From: an uncultured Clostridia bacterium
GTDB taxonomy: Bacteria; Bacillota; Clostridia; UBA1381
Reading direction: 5' to 3'
Length of the DNA stretch: 64,000 nucleotides
Assembly: GCA_934486735.1 (NCBI GenBank)
Contig: CAKSQL010000001.1
Span: forward strand, 124,001 to 188,000
The notes below the pieces were generated by a model that did no database searches, had not been told where the DNA came from, and worked only from the letters and a program-made list of their open reading frames with translations. Positions within the stretch are counted from its first letter, which is position 1; each line of letters begins with the position of its first letter. Both the position numbers and the translations under genes were made by a program. Shown here one piece after another: positions 63,279 through 64,000 of the stretch.

Positions 63279-63297
63279 CTTATAATTAAATTATAAG
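63279..63297. promoter_or_regulatory. 19-bp palindrome between divergent regulator and oxidoreductase genes
   Basis: CTTATAAT-TAA-ATTATAAG is a perfect inverted repeat 20 bases upstream of the regulator -35 and 23 bases before the oxidoreductase ATG. It contains TATAAT in both directions and could be either a promoter -10 or a regulator operator. Confidence 0.45.
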
Positions 63298-63319
63298 TTT
63301 TTTGAAAGGACTGATATGA

Positions 63320-64000
63320 ATGAAATTTGATTTAATAGTTGTCGGAGGAGGCTTTGCCGGTGTCGCCGCCGCAATTGCCGCTGCACGAGAGGGGCTTAAG
63401 GTAATGATAGCCGAAAAATCGAACTGTTTCGGCGGCGCGGCGGTGAATTGTCTTGTGAATCCGTTCATGCCGTTCAAAAGCGGTGATAAGCTTATGTCGG
63501 GCGGAATTTTTTCCGAGATTCTTGCCGAACTGACTAAAATAGGCGGATATGACGGCTCTTCCGTCTTTGACGAGGAAAAGCTCAAGCTTGTGCTGAACCG
63601 AATGATATTAAAGGAAAATATTTTTCCGCTTTTCCACGCCGCTCTGATTGATGCAGCTGCCGACGGCGGCAAAATCACTTCCGTAACCTTTGCAGGGAAA
63701 GCGCAGAAAATAACTGCCGAAGCCGATTATTTCATCGATTGTACCGGCGACGGAAATCTGGCAGTTATGGCAGGCTGCGAGTACACCCTCGGCAGAGAAA
63801 GCGATAATTTATGCCAGCCGATGACGCTCTGCTTTCGCGTCGGCGGAATTGACAAAAAAGCCTTTTTCCGTGAACTGCCCGATTTGACAAAGAAATATCA
63901 AAAGTTCAGAAAGGACGGAAAAATCAAGAATCCGCGCGAGGATATTCTTGTCTTTGACACAATGCACGACGGTGTGCTGCACTTCAACTCGACGAGGGTT
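63320..64000 (+). CDS. FAD-dependent oxidoreductase (partial, runs off the window)
   Basis: From ATG 63320, after GAAAGGA, 227 codons are open to the right edge. The N-terminus MKFDLIVVGGGFAGVAAAIAAAREG is a classical dinucleotide-binding fold (GxGxxG-like GGGFAG) ending with the ribose-binding E in 'VMIAEKS'. 'NCFGGAAVNCLVNPF' and 'FIDCTGDGNLAVMAG' match the FAD_oxidored family, often found in carbohydrate or acid catabolic loci and sometimes fused to CBM-like domains. The ATG at 63316 is out of frame. The control gene is probably the divergent PocR-AraC regulator. Confidence 0.88.
   Translation, partial: MKFDLIVVGGGFAGVAAAIAAAREGLKVMIAEKSNCFGGAAVNCLVNPFMPFKSGDKLMSGGIFSEILAELTKIGGYDGSSVFDEEKLKLVLNRMILKENIFPLFHAALIDAAADGGKITSVTFAGKAQKITAEADYFIDCTGDGNLAVMAGCEYTLGRESDNLCQPMTLCFRVGGIDKKAFFRELPDLTKKYQKFRKDGKIKNPREDILVFDTMHDGVLHFNSTRV

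Overview
The window looks like a chromosomal segment of a fibre-degrading gut Clostridia (Firmicutes). It carries divIVA/sepF/ylmH, an S2/EF-Ts operon, consensus sigma-A promoters (TTGACA-17-TATAAT), strong GGAGG ribosome binding sites, S-layer homology (SLH) surface proteins, copper-amine-oxidase-like N-terminal domains and large secreted glycoside hydrolases. A Monoglobus-like lineage is one possibility, but nothing here fixes the genus.

Region 1 (1 to about 16,130) is the right end of a prophage read on the + strand: the end of a tail gene, two small genes, holin, M15 endolysin, a lysozyme-like/CHAP protein, a helical virion-type protein, and a single 3,558-codon polyvalent protein. That giant contains a MutS-I-like module, an ADP-ribosyltransferase, a DNA adenine methylase, a zincin protease and a large polyvalent C-terminal domain. 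The giant gene also appears to contain a second, 91-codon gene in another frame. The prophage seems to end at a 3' fragment of a tRNA-Ser gene (attR) followed by that tRNA's terminator.

Region 2 (16,200-18,900) holds a fused MNT-HEPN nucleotidyltransferase/ribonuclease-type protein, tRNA-Trp, and two apparent non-coding RNAs. One is a tiny promoter-plus-terminator RNA on +; the other is a ~340-nt RNA on - with two interlocking 11-bp helices.

Region 3 (18,900-30,670) is housekeeping on the - strand: rpsB-tsf with an attenuator between them, and a tight eight-gene run lon-engB-hlyD-like-yggS-sepF-ylmH-divIVA-ileS. Divergent from lon is a two-gene radical SAM/DUF4130 DNA-repair-type operon whose promoter contains a LexA-like palindrome.

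Region 4 (32,900-40,720) is metabolism: class II aldolase, a zinc-ribbon protein, 8-oxoguanine glycosylase, M18 aminopeptidase, a zinc alcohol dehydrogenase, a GDPD-PHP fusion and a divergent DeoR regulator.

Region 5 (40,750-58,050, - strand) is a 17-kb surface-carbohydrate locus: a small copper-amine-oxidase-like protein, a multi-domain carbohydrate-binding protein, two paralogous clan-A-type glycoside hydrolases, two SLH proteins and a GH38 alpha-mannosidase. A divergent AraC regulator (58,261) is the natural candidate controller. Structured repeated leader-like elements lie inside this locus.

Region 6 (59,200-64,000) has the CCA-adding enzyme, a beta-propeller protein with an SLH-like tail but no signal peptide, a PocR-AraC regulator and the start of a divergent FAD-dependent oxidoreductase.
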